Positions 42,533 to 50,940 of a stretch of DNA of 64,000 bases are shown here, in pieces; the stretch's first letter is position 1; every line of letters starts with the position of its first letter. The position numbers and the translations under genes are program-made. The stretch is from Streptomyces hokutonensis (GTDB taxonomy: Bacteria > Actinomycetota > Actinomycetes > Streptomycetales > Streptomycetaceae): positions 62,001 through 126,000 of the forward strand of contig NZ_BARG01000024.1 of the NCBI RefSeq assembly GCF_000376565.1, in the 5' to 3' direction. A model generated the notes under the pieces. It ran no database searches and was not told where the DNA came from. It worked only from the letters and a program-made list of their open reading frames with translations.

Positions 42533-43492
42533 TCAGGACCGGACTCCGACATCCTTCCGCCACTTCAGGATCTGCCTCTCCGCGTCCCCGGTGTACGACC
42601 AGGGAGTCGGCGTCGCCCGACGCCCCATCATGCCGAGCACGGCTGCCGCCACGTCCTTGGTCCCCGCGTAACAGGCCGCGTGGGCAAGGTAGTTGAGGTC
42701 GCGGAGTTCGCCGGGCGGGATCGCGCCCTCCTCGCGGGCCGCGATCCATCGCTGCCAGGTCCGGCGTACGTCGCTGACGGCGCCGTCGTGCGTCCAGTGC
42801 TGGCCGAGGCCCACGGAGGCCTGCTGGCCCAGGGCCGAGTTGAGGGCGAAGCGGTACTCCTCGACCCGCGCGTACTGCACCAGCACCGGCAGCGCGCAGC
42901 CGGGCGGTGCCACGCCCGCCGCGTCGCGGGCGAAGTCGTACATCAGGCCGTGGCTGCCGTGCCAGCGGGAGGAGTAGTAGTGGAGGACCTGGAGGTGGCC
43001 CTCGACGCTGTAGGGGTCGCGCCGGTGCAACTCGTCCCACCAGCGGGCGAGTTCCTGCCGCCGTACGCCCGCCGGGTAGAGGCGGGCGACGGAGATCAGG
43101 GAGATCCACGGCGTGGGGTCGTCCGGATAGGTCTCCGCGGCCTGGAGGCAGGCCATGACGGCGGCGTCGATGCGGTTGCGGTCGATGGGCACGCCCCGGC
43201 CCGCCGCGATGGCCAGGTTGAAGGCCCGGGCCGTCTCCGTGGCCGCCCGCAGGGTGAGCGCGTCGCCGCTGCCGGGTTCGGCGGCGAGCCATGACTCCAC
43301 CGTGGAACTGCTCGCGCAGGCCTGCGCGAGCATCCGCACGCGGTGGCCGCGGGCGAGCCAGTGCGCGCCGGTGTTCCGCAGCAGGTCCCGCAGGCCCTGC
43401 CAGCGGCCGATGACGATGTCCTGCCGGGCCGAACTGAGGGGTGCGTCCCCGCAGTCGGGGTCGAAGTCGGGGGTGTAGCGGTCTCGCGCCAT
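42533..43492 (-). CDS. Conserved hypothetical protein (helical-repeat-like)
   Basis: This 319-residue soluble protein is all-helical in appearance, with Trp, Leu, Ala and Tyr-rich segments (LHYYSSRWHGSHGLMYDFARDAAG) and LYPAGVRRQELARWWDELHRRDPYSVEGHLQ, similar to TPR/Sel1-like or DUF4034-type proteins of streptomycetes. No catalytic motif is visible. It follows an APC permease on the same strand, with ten bases between them, so the two are probably co-transcribed. Confidence 0.7.
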   Translation of the reverse strand: MARDRYTPDFDPDCGDAPLSSARQDIVIGRWQGLRDLLRNTGAHWLARGHRVRMLAQACASSSTVESWLAAEPGSGDALTLRAATETARAFNLAIAAGRGVPIDRNRIDAAVMACLQAAETYPDDPTPWISLISVARLYPAGVRRQELARWWDELHRRDPYSVEGHLQVLHYYSSRWHGSHGLMYDFARDAAGVAPPGCALPVLVQYARVEEYRFALNSALGQQASVGLGQHWTHDGAVSDVRRTWQRWIAAREEGAIPPGELRDLNYLAHAACYAGTKDVAAAVLGMMGRRATPTPWSYTGDAERQILKWRKDVGVRS

Positions 43493-43502
43493 CGGGTGCC
43501 CC

Positions 43503-44975
43503 TCAGAAGTCCGTCGGGAGACCCTGGTGGACCCGGGACTGTTCGGGCACGAAGTCGTCGGGGACGTAGTCCGTCTCCACGGTGTGCGTGGCGTCGAGTC
43601 GGGAGGGCCGGTAGTAGTCGCTGCCCTGCCTCCAGTACCAGAGCATCGGGATCAGGCCCACGGCGAGGCCGCCGATGCCGATGGCGATCGCGGCCGTGCT
43701 CAGGCTGCTCAGCGACTCGACGAAGATCCAGAACATGAACAGGGCGCCGAACAGCGGCCACAGCCCGCCGAAGAGGAAGTTCCCCGCCGACTTGAACAGC
43801 ATCTTGCGGTAGGCGACGACCACCGCGAGGCCCGCAAGGCCGTAGTACACGGCGATCTGCAGACCGATCGCCGAGATCGCGTCGGCGAGGATCTCGCCCA
43901 CCGAACCGAGCGCGTTGGAGGCGATGAACATCGCCAGCGCCACCCCGCCGACCACGACGATCGCCACCCAGGGCGTGTTCCAGGTGCGGTGCACCCGGCC
44001 CAGCGCGGCCGGCATCGTACGGTCCCGGCCCATCGCGAACAGCGACCGCGTGACCTGGATGAGCGTGGTCTCCAGGGTCGCGATGGTGGACAGCATCACC
44101 GACACGATCAGCAGCTTGCCGCCCCAGCCCGGCCAGATCTCGTCCCCGAGCACGGCCAGCACGTTCGCGTCGTTGCTCTCGATCTGCCGCGAGGACAGGA
44201 TGACGTTCACCGCGATGGTGAACACCTCGAACAGCAGGAACACGATGCCGACGCCGATCAGGCCCGCGAGTCCGGTCGTACGACGGCTGTTGCGGGTCTC
44301 CTCGCTCAGGTTGCTGGTGACGTCCCAGCCCCAGTAGTAGAACGCGGCGATGAGCGCGCCCGAGGCGAAGCCGGACACCCCGTCGAAGTGGCTGAAGCCC
44401 AGCCAGGACCAGTCGAAGACGCGGGCGTTGCCGGTGTGGACGAGGGCCAGGGCCGCGAACAGCGCCAGAATGCCCAGCTCCACACCGGACATGACGAGCT
44501 GGGCCCGGACGGTGAGCCGGGCGCCGCCGAGCACCACGAGCAGCATGATCACGAACCAGGCGGCGCCGACGACCGTCGACAACGCCGTGTTGTCCGCGAG
44601 GCTTTGATCGAAGAGGGAAAGGGTCATCGACCCGGCGGGCAGCGACCCGGCGACCATGAAGATGGTCGCGGAGATCACCAGCGCCCAGCCGCTGATGAAG
44701 CCCAGAAAGGGATGCAGGGTGCGCCCCACCCAGGAGTAGCTGGCGCCCGCGTTCACGTCGATCCGGCCCAGATAGCTGAAGGCCAGCGCGATGCCCAGCA
44801 TGGGTATCGCGCAGTAGAGGAGGGCCGCCGGACTGGCCAGCCCCACCGCCCCCACCAGGACCGCGGTGGTCGCGGCCAGCGAGTACGCCGGGGCGCTGCC
44901 CGCCACGGCCATCACCACGGTGTCGAACGTGCCGAGGGCGTTGGCCTGTAGCCCTCTGCCCCTGTTGTTGCTCAT
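43503..44975 (-). CDS. APC-family amino acid permease
   Basis: This 490-residue membrane protein has about 12-14 hydrophobic segments and the APC hallmarks: GTFDTVVMAVAGSAPAYSLAATTAVL at helix 1 (unwound Gly-rich motif), SYLGRIDVNAGASYSWVGRTLHPFLGFISGWALVIS, and WGWDVTSNLSEETRNSRRT. It imports or exchanges an amino acid or amine. The substrate is not predictable by eye. It is the first of a two-gene minus-strand unit with the hypothetical protein. Confidence 0.9.
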   Translation of the reverse strand: MSNNRGRGLQANALGTFDTVVMAVAGSAPAYSLAATTAVLVGAVGLASPAALLYCAIPMLGIALAFSYLGRIDVNAGASYSWVGRTLHPFLGFISGWALVISATIFMVAGSLPAGSMTLSLFDQSLADNTALSTVVGAAWFVIMLLVVLGGARLTVRAQLVMSGVELGILALFAALALVHTGNARVFDWSWLGFSHFDGVSGFASGALIAAFYYWGWDVTSNLSEETRNSRRTTGLAGLIGVGIVFLLFEVFTIAVNVILSSRQIESNDANVLAVLGDEIWPGWGGKLLIVSVMLSTIATLETTLIQVTRSLFAMGRDRTMPAALGRVHRTWNTPWVAIVVVGGVALAMFIASNALGSVGEILADAISAIGLQIAVYYGLAGLAVVVAYRKMLFKSAGNFLFGGLWPLFGALFMFWIFVESLSSLSTAAIAIGIGGLAVGLIPMLWYWRQGSDYYRPSRLDATHTVETDYVPDDFVPEQSRVHQGLPTDF

Positions 44976-45198
44976 GGCTGCGCTGCTTTCCGTCTTGCAC
45001 GACGTGCGGAGTTGAGCGGACCGGCCCCGGACCCGGAGAGGGGTGGCCTCGGGTCCCTGGCCGGTCGGAACAACGAAAGGGAATGGCGGGTACCGCTTAA
45101 CCGCTGCGTCGGCGGACGGTCACACCGTGTGTGGGTGTGATGATAGCCGTAGCTCTTGACCTTTCAAGATTGACCAGCGAGTAATCTCCTGTGAACGA

Positions 45199-46602
45199 TC
45201 AGTCGCCGAGTCGGTCGATCTGCCGCAGTTTGTTGGTCGCGTCGAGGGCGGCGACCTTGTAGGACTCCGCCAGCGTCGGGTAGTTGAAGACCGCGTCCAC
45301 GAGATAGTCGACCGTTCCGCCGCAGCCCATCACCGACTGGCCGATGTGAATGAGCTCCGTCGCACCGGTCCCGAAACAGTGCACGCCGAGCAGGGTGCGG
45401 TCGGTGGGGGAGACCAGCAGCTTCAGCATGCCGTGCGAGTCGCCGATGATCTGGCCGCGCGCGAGTTCGCGGTAGCGGGAGATGCCGACCTCGAACGGAA
45501 CGCACTCCTCGGTGAGTTGGTCCTCGGTCTTCCCGATGAAACTGATCTCCGGAATGGTGTAGATGCCGATCGGCTGCCGGTCGTCGATCCGGTGCACCGG
45601 CTCGCCACAGGCGTGGTACGCGGCCGTACGGCCCTGCTCCATCGAGGTCGCCGCGAGCGCCGGGAAGCCGATGACGTCGCCGACGGCGTAGATGTGCGGG
45701 ACCGCGGTGCGGTAGTTCTCGTCGACGTCGATCCGGCCGCGCCGGTCGGCGGACAAACCGGCCTTGTCCAGGTCGAGTTCGTCGGTCAGACCCTGCCTGC
45801 CCGCGGAGTACATCACGGCGTCGGCCGGGATCTTCTTGCCGCTCTCCAGGACCGTCAGCGTGCCGTTGGTGTGCCGCTCCACGGCGGCCACGGTCTCCCC
45901 GAAGCGGAAGGTCACGGCGAGGTCCCGCAGGTGGTACTTGAGCGACTCGATGACCTCCAGGTCGCAGAAGTCGAGCATGCCGGCGCGCTTCTCCACCACG
46001 GTGATCTTGCTGCCGAGCGCGGCGAACATGGAGGCGTACTCCATGCCGATGACGCCGGCGCCCACGATGACCATGGACCGCGGGACCTTGGGCAGGTCCA
46101 GCACGTTGTCCGAGTCCATGATGGTCCGCCCGTCGAACTCGACGGTGTCCGGCCGCGCGGGACGCGTACCGGTGGCGATGATGATGTTCTCGGCGGTCAA
46201 CAGCCGTTCGTGGCCCGTGACATCGGTCAGGGCGATGGTGTGCGGGTCGACGAAGCGGCCCGTGCCGGCGAACAGCGAGACCTGGTTGCGGGACAACTGG
46301 TTGCGGATGACGTCGACTTCACGGCTGACCACGTGCTGCGTCCGCGCGGTGAGGTCGCCGACGGTGATGTCGTCCTTGAGGCGGTAGCTCTGCCCGTACA
46401 GATCGCGCTGGGTGAGGCCGGTGAGATACAGCACCGCCTCGCGCAGCGTCTTGGAGGGGATGGTGCCGGTATGGATGGAGACCCCGCCGACCATGTCGGG
46501 GCGGTCGACGACGGCGACCCGGCGGCCGAGCTTGGCCGCGGCGATGGCGGCCTTCTGGCCACCCGGTCCTGAACCGATGACAAGCATGTCGAAGTCGGGC
46601 AC
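45199..46602 (-). CDS. sthA: Soluble (Si-specific) NAD(P)+ transhydrogenase
   Basis: This 467-residue flavoprotein has the FAD motif [19 protein letters not shown] at its N-terminus, [18 protein letters not shown] (the region where lipoamide dehydrogenases have a redox Cys pair, here absent), an NAD(P) site [20 protein letters not shown] near residue 180 and the [13 protein letters not shown] segment. These are SthA features; it equilibrates NADPH and NADH. The GTG at 46602 overlaps the GGAGG-type ribosome site closely; an ATG five codons later is possible. Confidence 0.93.
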   Translation of the reverse strand: MPDFDMLVIGSGPGGQKAAIAAAKLGRRVAVVDRPDMVGGVSIHTGTIPSKTLREAVLYLTGLTQRDLYGQSYRLKDDITVGDLTARTQHVVSREVDVIRNQLSRNQVSLFAGTGRFVDPHTIALTDVTGHERLLTAENIIIATGTRPARPDTVEFDGRTIMDSDNVLDLPKVPRSMVIVGAGVIGMEYASMFAALGSKITVVEKRAGMLDFCDLEVIESLKYHLRDLAVTFRFGETVAAVERHTNGTLTVLESGKKIPADAVMYSAGRQGLTDELDLDKAGLSADRRGRIDVDENYRTAVPHIYAVGDVIGFPALAATSMEQGRTAAYHACGEPVHRIDDRQPIGIYTIPEISFIGKTEDQLTEECVPFEVGISRYRELARGQIIGDSHGMLKLLVSPTDRTLLGVHCFGTGATELIHIGQSVMGCGGTVDYLVDAVFNYPTLAESYKVAALDATNKLRQIDRLGD

Positions 46603-46671
46603 CTCCGGAGTCTGTCAGCCGGAGCGCCCTCTCCGAAAGGGTGAACGGGTAACCAGGTGCCCACAGGACCG

Positions 46672-46869
46672 CTAAGGAAGCAGTTTGTCCAGCGCGGCCG
46701 CCCCCTCCGTCTCGATCTTCCGCCTGGCCCACTCCAGACTCGCCGGAGTGACATCCCGCCCGGCCGCCAGGACCACGTCCTCCGGGGCCACCTCGGTACC
46801 GGTGCGGGTGTGCAGCAGGGCGTCCGGGGTTGCGCGCTCGGCGTCTTCATCGGGTCGTGCTGTCGACAT
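46672..46869 (-). CDS. Small acidic conserved hypothetical protein
   Basis: This 65-residue protein reads ATPDALLHTRTGTEVAPEDVV in the middle and ends WARRKIETEGAAALDKLLP. It is soluble, helical and charged. GAGGAGG precedes the ATG, indicating strong translation. I know no function; it is upstream of the transhydrogenase on the same strand and may share its transcript, though 69 bases separate them. Confidence 0.65.
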   Translation of the reverse strand: MSTARPDEDAERATPDALLHTRTGTEVAPEDVVLAAGRDVTPASLEWARRKIETEGAAALDKLLP

Positions 46870-47025
46870 GGTGCCTCCTCGCCTGGGACCGGACACGTGC
46901 CGTAGATCCCATTTCCCACGATTACCCGTCCACCCCCAGTGTGCATCCGGAAGAGTGGCCGAACGAGAACGTGAACCTAAGCTGGGAACCGGCCCGCGCG
47001 GGCCCGAACCAGGGAGGCTGCCGCG

Positions 47026-48861
47026 ATGGTCGAGACCCCACCCCACCAGGACACCCCCACCGGACCCGGATATCTGCCCATCGCCGAGCACGGACTGATC
47101 GGCGATCTGCGGAGCGTGGCCCTGGTGGGCAGCAACGGCACGATCGACTGGTACTGCTGCCCGTCCTTCGACGCCCCCAGCGTCTTCGCCGCGATCCTGG
47201 ACGCGGAGCGCGGCGGCTCCTTCGAACTCGCCGCGGCCGTGCCCGCCCGCACCAAGCAGTTCTACTTCCCCGACACCAACGTCCTGATCACCCGGTTCTT
47301 CACCGAGGACGGCGTCGGCGAGGTCCAGGACTTCATGCCGGTGACCGGCGAGACGGACGAGTCCGCCCGGCACCGCCTGATCCGGCGCGTGCTGTGCGTG
47401 CGCGGCACCGTCCCGTTCCGCACCCGCGTCGCCCCCAGGTTCGACTACGGCGCCAGCCCGCACACCGCGCGGATGGTCGGCGACGTGGCCCTCTTCGAGT
47501 CCGCCGAGAAATCCCTCGCGCTGACCGCCACCGTGCCCCTGGAGTGCGACGAGGTCGACGTGTGGGCCGACTTCAAACTCGACGAGGGCGAGTCCGAGGT
47601 GTTCGCCCTCGACCAGGTCGACGGCGAGGTCACGCCCCGGAACTGCGCGCGCACGGAGGCCGAGGACGAGTTCAACACGACCGTCGCCTACTGGCGCCGC
47701 TGGCTGTCCCAGTCCCGCTACCGGGGCCGCTGGCGCGAGATGGTCCACCGCTCCGCCCTCACCCTCAAGCTGCTGACCTATGCCCCCACGGGAGCGATCG
47801 TCGCCGCCCCCACCACCAGCCTCCCCGAACAGCTCGGCGGCGAGCGCAACTGGGACTACCGCTACGTCTGGATCCGCGACGCCGCCTTCTGCGTCTACGC
47901 GCTCCTGCGCCTCGGCTTCACCGGCGAGGCCAAGGCGTTCATGCAGTTCGTGTCCCGCTACATCAGCCCCGGCGACGGCAACCCCTCAGGACCGCTGCAG
48001 ATCATGTACGGCATCGACGGCCGCACCGAACTCACCGAACGCGAACTCCCCCACCTCGAGGGCCACCAGAAGTCCGCCCCGGTCCGCGTCGGCAACGCCG
48101 CCGCCGACCAGCTCCAACTCGACATCTACGGCGCCCTGATCGACTCCATCTACCTCTACGACAAGTGGGCCGAGCCCATCTCCAGCGCCCAGTGGGACGA
48201 CGTGTGCGCCCTGGTCGACTGGGTCTGCGTCCACTGGGACCAGCCCGACGAGGGCGTCTGGGAGACCCGCGGCGGCCGCAAGAACTTCCTCTACTCACGC
48301 CTGATGTGCTGGGTGGCGATCGAGCGCGCGATCCGTCTCGCCAACCGCCGCGGCCTGCCCGCCAACCTGCCGTACTGGGGCGGCTGCCGCGACACCATCT
48401 ACCGCCGCATCATGGACCGCGGCTGGTCCGAGACCCGCCAGGCCTTCGTCCAGTACGAGGGCAGCGACGTCCTCGACGCCGCGCTGCTGATGATGCCGCT
48501 GGCGAAGTTCATCGCCCCCACCGACCCCAAGTGGCTCTCCACACTGGACGCGTTGACCGAGGAACTGGTCTCCGACTCCCTCGTCTACCGCTACAACCCG
48601 CAGGCCAGCCCCGACGGACTCCGCGGCGACGAGGGCACGTTCTCCATCTGCTCCTTCTGGTACGTCGAGGCCCTGGTCCGCGCCGGCCGCGTCGACGAGG
48701 CCCGCCTCGCCTTCGAGAAGATGCTCACCTACGCCAACCATCTCGGCCTGTACGCCGAGGAGATCGGCCGCACCGGCGAGCAACAGGGCAATTTCCCCCA
48801 GGCGTTCACCCATCTCGCCCTGATCAGCGCCGCGTTCAACCTGGACCGGGCGCTCGGCTGA
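47026..48861 (+). CDS. Glycoside hydrolase family 15 protein (glucoamylase/trehalase-like)
   Basis: This 611-residue cytoplasmic enzyme has the actinobacterial GH15 form: PIAEHGLIGDLRSVALVGSNGTIDWYCCPSFDAPSVFA at the start, NWDYRYVWIRDAAFC in the catalytic barrel (about residue 280), and EEIGRTGEQQGNFPQAFTHLALI near the C-terminus, holding a likely catalytic Glu. It should release glucose from alpha-glucans or trehalose. No signal peptide, so it acts on internal stores. Start ATG 47026 follows GGGAGGCTGCCGCG. Confidence 0.92.
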   Translation: MVETPPHQDTPTGPGYLPIAEHGLIGDLRSVALVGSNGTIDWYCCPSFDAPSVFAAILDAERGGSFELAAAVPARTKQFYFPDTNVLITRFFTEDGVGEVQDFMPVTGETDESARHRLIRRVLCVRGTVPFRTRVAPRFDYGASPHTARMVGDVALFESAEKSLALTATVPLECDEVDVWADFKLDEGESEVFALDQVDGEVTPRNCARTEAEDEFNTTVAYWRRWLSQSRYRGRWREMVHRSALTLKLLTYAPTGAIVAAPTTSLPEQLGGERNWDYRYVWIRDAAFCVYALLRLGFTGEAKAFMQFVSRYISPGDGNPSGPLQIMYGIDGRTELTERELPHLEGHQKSAPVRVGNAAADQLQLDIYGALIDSIYLYDKWAEPISSAQWDDVCALVDWVCVHWDQPDEGVWETRGGRKNFLYSRLMCWVAIERAIRLANRRGLPANLPYWGGCRDTIYRRIMDRGWSETRQAFVQYEGSDVLDAALLMMPLAKFIAPTDPKWLSTLDALTEELVSDSLVYRYNPQASPDGLRGDEGTFSICSFWYVEALVRAGRVDEARLAFEKMLTYANHLGLYAEEIGRTGEQQGNFPQAFTHLALISAAFNLDRALG

Positions 48862-48996
48862 TCCGGCTGAGTTCATCCGGGGCGCGCAACAATCGTCACC
48901 GAGGTGTCACAGCACACCTCGGCACCACAACTCCCTTGGCATGTCTCGTGTCGAACCCCCTGACCGCAACAAATTTGACCCACGGGGGAACACATC

Positions 48997-50484
48997 ATGA
49001 CGAACGTGTCACGCAAGAAAGTCTCCGCCGCCGTCGCGTCCGCGACCTTCCTGCTCCTGGCCGGCGCCGGCATCGTCGCCGCCCCGGCCAGCTACGCGGG
49101 CGTCCCGGGCGGCACCAGCGCCGTCGACCGCAACAGCGACTTCAACGGGGACGGCTACGACGACGTCCTGATCGGCGCGCCGGGCGGCACCGTCGACGGC
49201 AAGGAGGGTGCCGGCTACGTCACCGTGCAGTACGGCGCCCCGAACGGCATCGCCACCAACACCACGGTCCCCAAGGGCCGTACGGCCGTCATCAGCCAGT
49301 CCACGCCCGGCGTCCCCGGCACCTCGGAGACCTACGACTCCTTCGGCCAGGCGATCGCCACCGGCGACGTGGACGGCGACGGCTACGACGACGCGATCAT
49401 CGGGGCGCCCGGCGAGGACGAGGGCACCGTCGAGAACGCGGGCCGCGTCACCGTCCTCTACGGCTCCAAGGCGGGCCTCGGAGCCGAGACCAACGACTCC
49501 TTCACCTCCGCCACCCCGAAGGCGGGCGACCGGTTCGGCCAGTCCGTCGCGGCGGCCCGCTTCACCGGAGCGACCGACACCGACGAGATGGCCGTACTCG
49601 ACAACAACGGCGCCCAGATCTTCACCTACCACACCGGCATCCTGCACACGATGGGCGCCCTGAACACGACCACCCACCCCGGCGGCCACCGCCTCCAGCC
49701 CGCCTACCTCACCACCGGCGACTACGACCGCAACGGCTTCGCCGACCTCGTCATCTCCGGCTACAGCCCCGACGACGACTACCAGCAGGGCTGGTCGGCC
49801 CTCTACGCGGGCGGCGAGACCTCGCTGACGTACCGTCAGGACCTCAACGGCGGCCTCGGCACCGCCTCCGGCGACATCAACGGCGACGGCTTCGACGACC
49901 TCGTCCTCGGCCAGCTCAGCAGCGCCGACGACAAGGCCGAGGGCGACGACGGCGGCAAGATCGCTGTGTACTACGGCAGTTCGGAGGGCCCCACCGGCCC
50001 CGCGGACTGGTGGTCGCAGAACTCCCCGGGCGTGCCCGGCACTTCGGAGCACGGCGACGCCTGGGGCAACGACCTGTCCGTCGGTGACGTGAACGGCGAC
50101 GGCTACGCGGACGTTGCAGTCGGCGCGCCCGGCGAGGACGTGGGCACCGTCCAGGACGCGGGCGCCGTATGGCTGTTGCGCGGTTCGCGTGACGGTGTGA
50201 CCGCCACCGGCGCGCAGTCCTTCGACCAGAACACCGCGAACATCCCCGGCACCGCCGAGGCAGACGACGCCTGGGGCTCCCAGGTCCGCCTGGCCGACAC
50301 GAACCGCGACGGCCGTGCCGAACTCGTCGCCTCCGCCCCGGGCGAGAACTCCGGTGACGGCTATGTGTGGTTGCTGCCTGCGGGCCCGAACGGCCTGCTC
50401 GCGGAGGGCTCTTCGCTGTACGGCGCGGCGGACCTCGGAGGCGCGGCGAAGGGCGCCGGGTTCGGGTCGGCCATCGACGAGTAA
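48997..50484 (+). CDS. Secreted FG-GAP/VCBS beta-propeller protein
   Basis: This 495-residue protein has a signal peptide (KKVSAAVASATFLLLAGAGIVAAPASYA) and six or more integrin-type FG-GAP repeats, each with a calcium-binding acidic loop: NSDFNGDGYDDVLIGAPGG, DVDGDGYDDAIIGAPGE, DYDRNGFADLVISG, DINGDGFDDLVLG, DVNGDGYADVAVGAPGE and DTNRDGRAELVASAPGE. It would fold as a seven-bladed propeller outside the cell. Streptomycetes often carry such proteins as adhesins or esterase-like scaffolds; the function here is unknown. A strong hairpin terminator follows. Confidence 0.92.
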   Translation: MTNVSRKKVSAAVASATFLLLAGAGIVAAPASYAGVPGGTSAVDRNSDFNGDGYDDVLIGAPGGTVDGKEGAGYVTVQYGAPNGIATNTTVPKGRTAVISQSTPGVPGTSETYDSFGQAIATGDVDGDGYDDAIIGAPGEDEGTVENAGRVTVLYGSKAGLGAETNDSFTSATPKAGDRFGQSVAAARFTGATDTDEMAVLDNNGAQIFTYHTGILHTMGALNTTTHPGGHRLQPAYLTTGDYDRNGFADLVISGYSPDDDYQQGWSALYAGGETSLTYRQDLNGGLGTASGDINGDGFDDLVLGQLSSADDKAEGDDGGKIAVYYGSSEGPTGPADWWSQNSPGVPGTSEHGDAWGNDLSVGDVNGDGYADVAVGAPGEDVGTVQDAGAVWLLRGSRDGVTATGAQSFDQNTANIPGTAEADDAWGSQVRLADTNRDGRAELVASAPGENSGDGYVWLLPAGPNGLLAEGSSLYGAADLGGAAKGAGFGSAIDE

Positions 50485-50497
50485 GGGGGAGTGCGCG

Positions 50498-50522
50498 GGT
50501 GCCCGCAGCCGGTGCGGGCACC
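50498..50522 (+). terminator. Rho-independent-like hairpin after the FG-GAP gene
   Basis: A 10-bp stem GGTGCCCGCA / TGCGGGCACC with a five-base loop lies 13 bases after the stop. No U-tract follows, as is usual in streptomycetes. Confidence 0.8.
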
Positions 50523-50547
50523 GCGTGCCACCTGGTTTGATGTGCGC

Positions 50548-50940
50548 ATGTTGATGGCGACAGCGGTCCTCGTGCTGGTCGGGTTCGTCACCGACTGGGG
50601 CAGGCGGAGGGTGGGACTGCGCCGGGCCGTGCGGACCGGAAGCGGACCGCTGTGCATGCTGAAGTGGCCCTAGCGGGACGGCCGTTGGCGACCCGGACGG
50701 CTCTCGAAGGGCGCGGACGGTCGGCTGACGTGGACGCCCGCTCCGCGCGGAGCCGAGGTCGCCCTCCCGGCCGAGCTGCGCCGCACCGGATCGCGCAAAC
50801 CGTCCTGGTGGCGGGAGGCGATGGCCGTCAACCCTTCGTCCCGGATCCTCGAGTAGGAGGCGGCGGGCGAGCCGCTGCTGATCGCGGTCTTCGTGGACGA
50901 CTCCGAGGCGATGGCGGAGATTCTCGGCGAAGTCCAGGGC
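50548..50940 (+). pseudogene. Small membrane-protein gene with two in-frame amber stops
   Basis: From ATG 50548 the frame gives MLMATAVLVLVGFVTDWGRRR, a membrane-anchor start, then VGLRRAVRTGSGPLCMLKWP and a TAG at 50671-50673. Translation in the same frame past that stop gives RDGRWRPGRLSKGADGRLTW, and after a second TAG (50854-50856) EAAGEPLLIAVFVDDSEAMAEIL, all continuing one domain-like sequence typical of DUF2550-like streptomycete proteins. The bases show no frameshift, so the gene is broken by two nonsense changes, each possible by one C-to-T step. The end is unclear because the neighbour begins at 50941. Confidence 0.6.

Noticed and set aside
45000-45198. Terminator between transhydrogenase and permease genes
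   Set aside because: Only a six-base stem (GACCCG/CGGGTC) with a long loop could be found.
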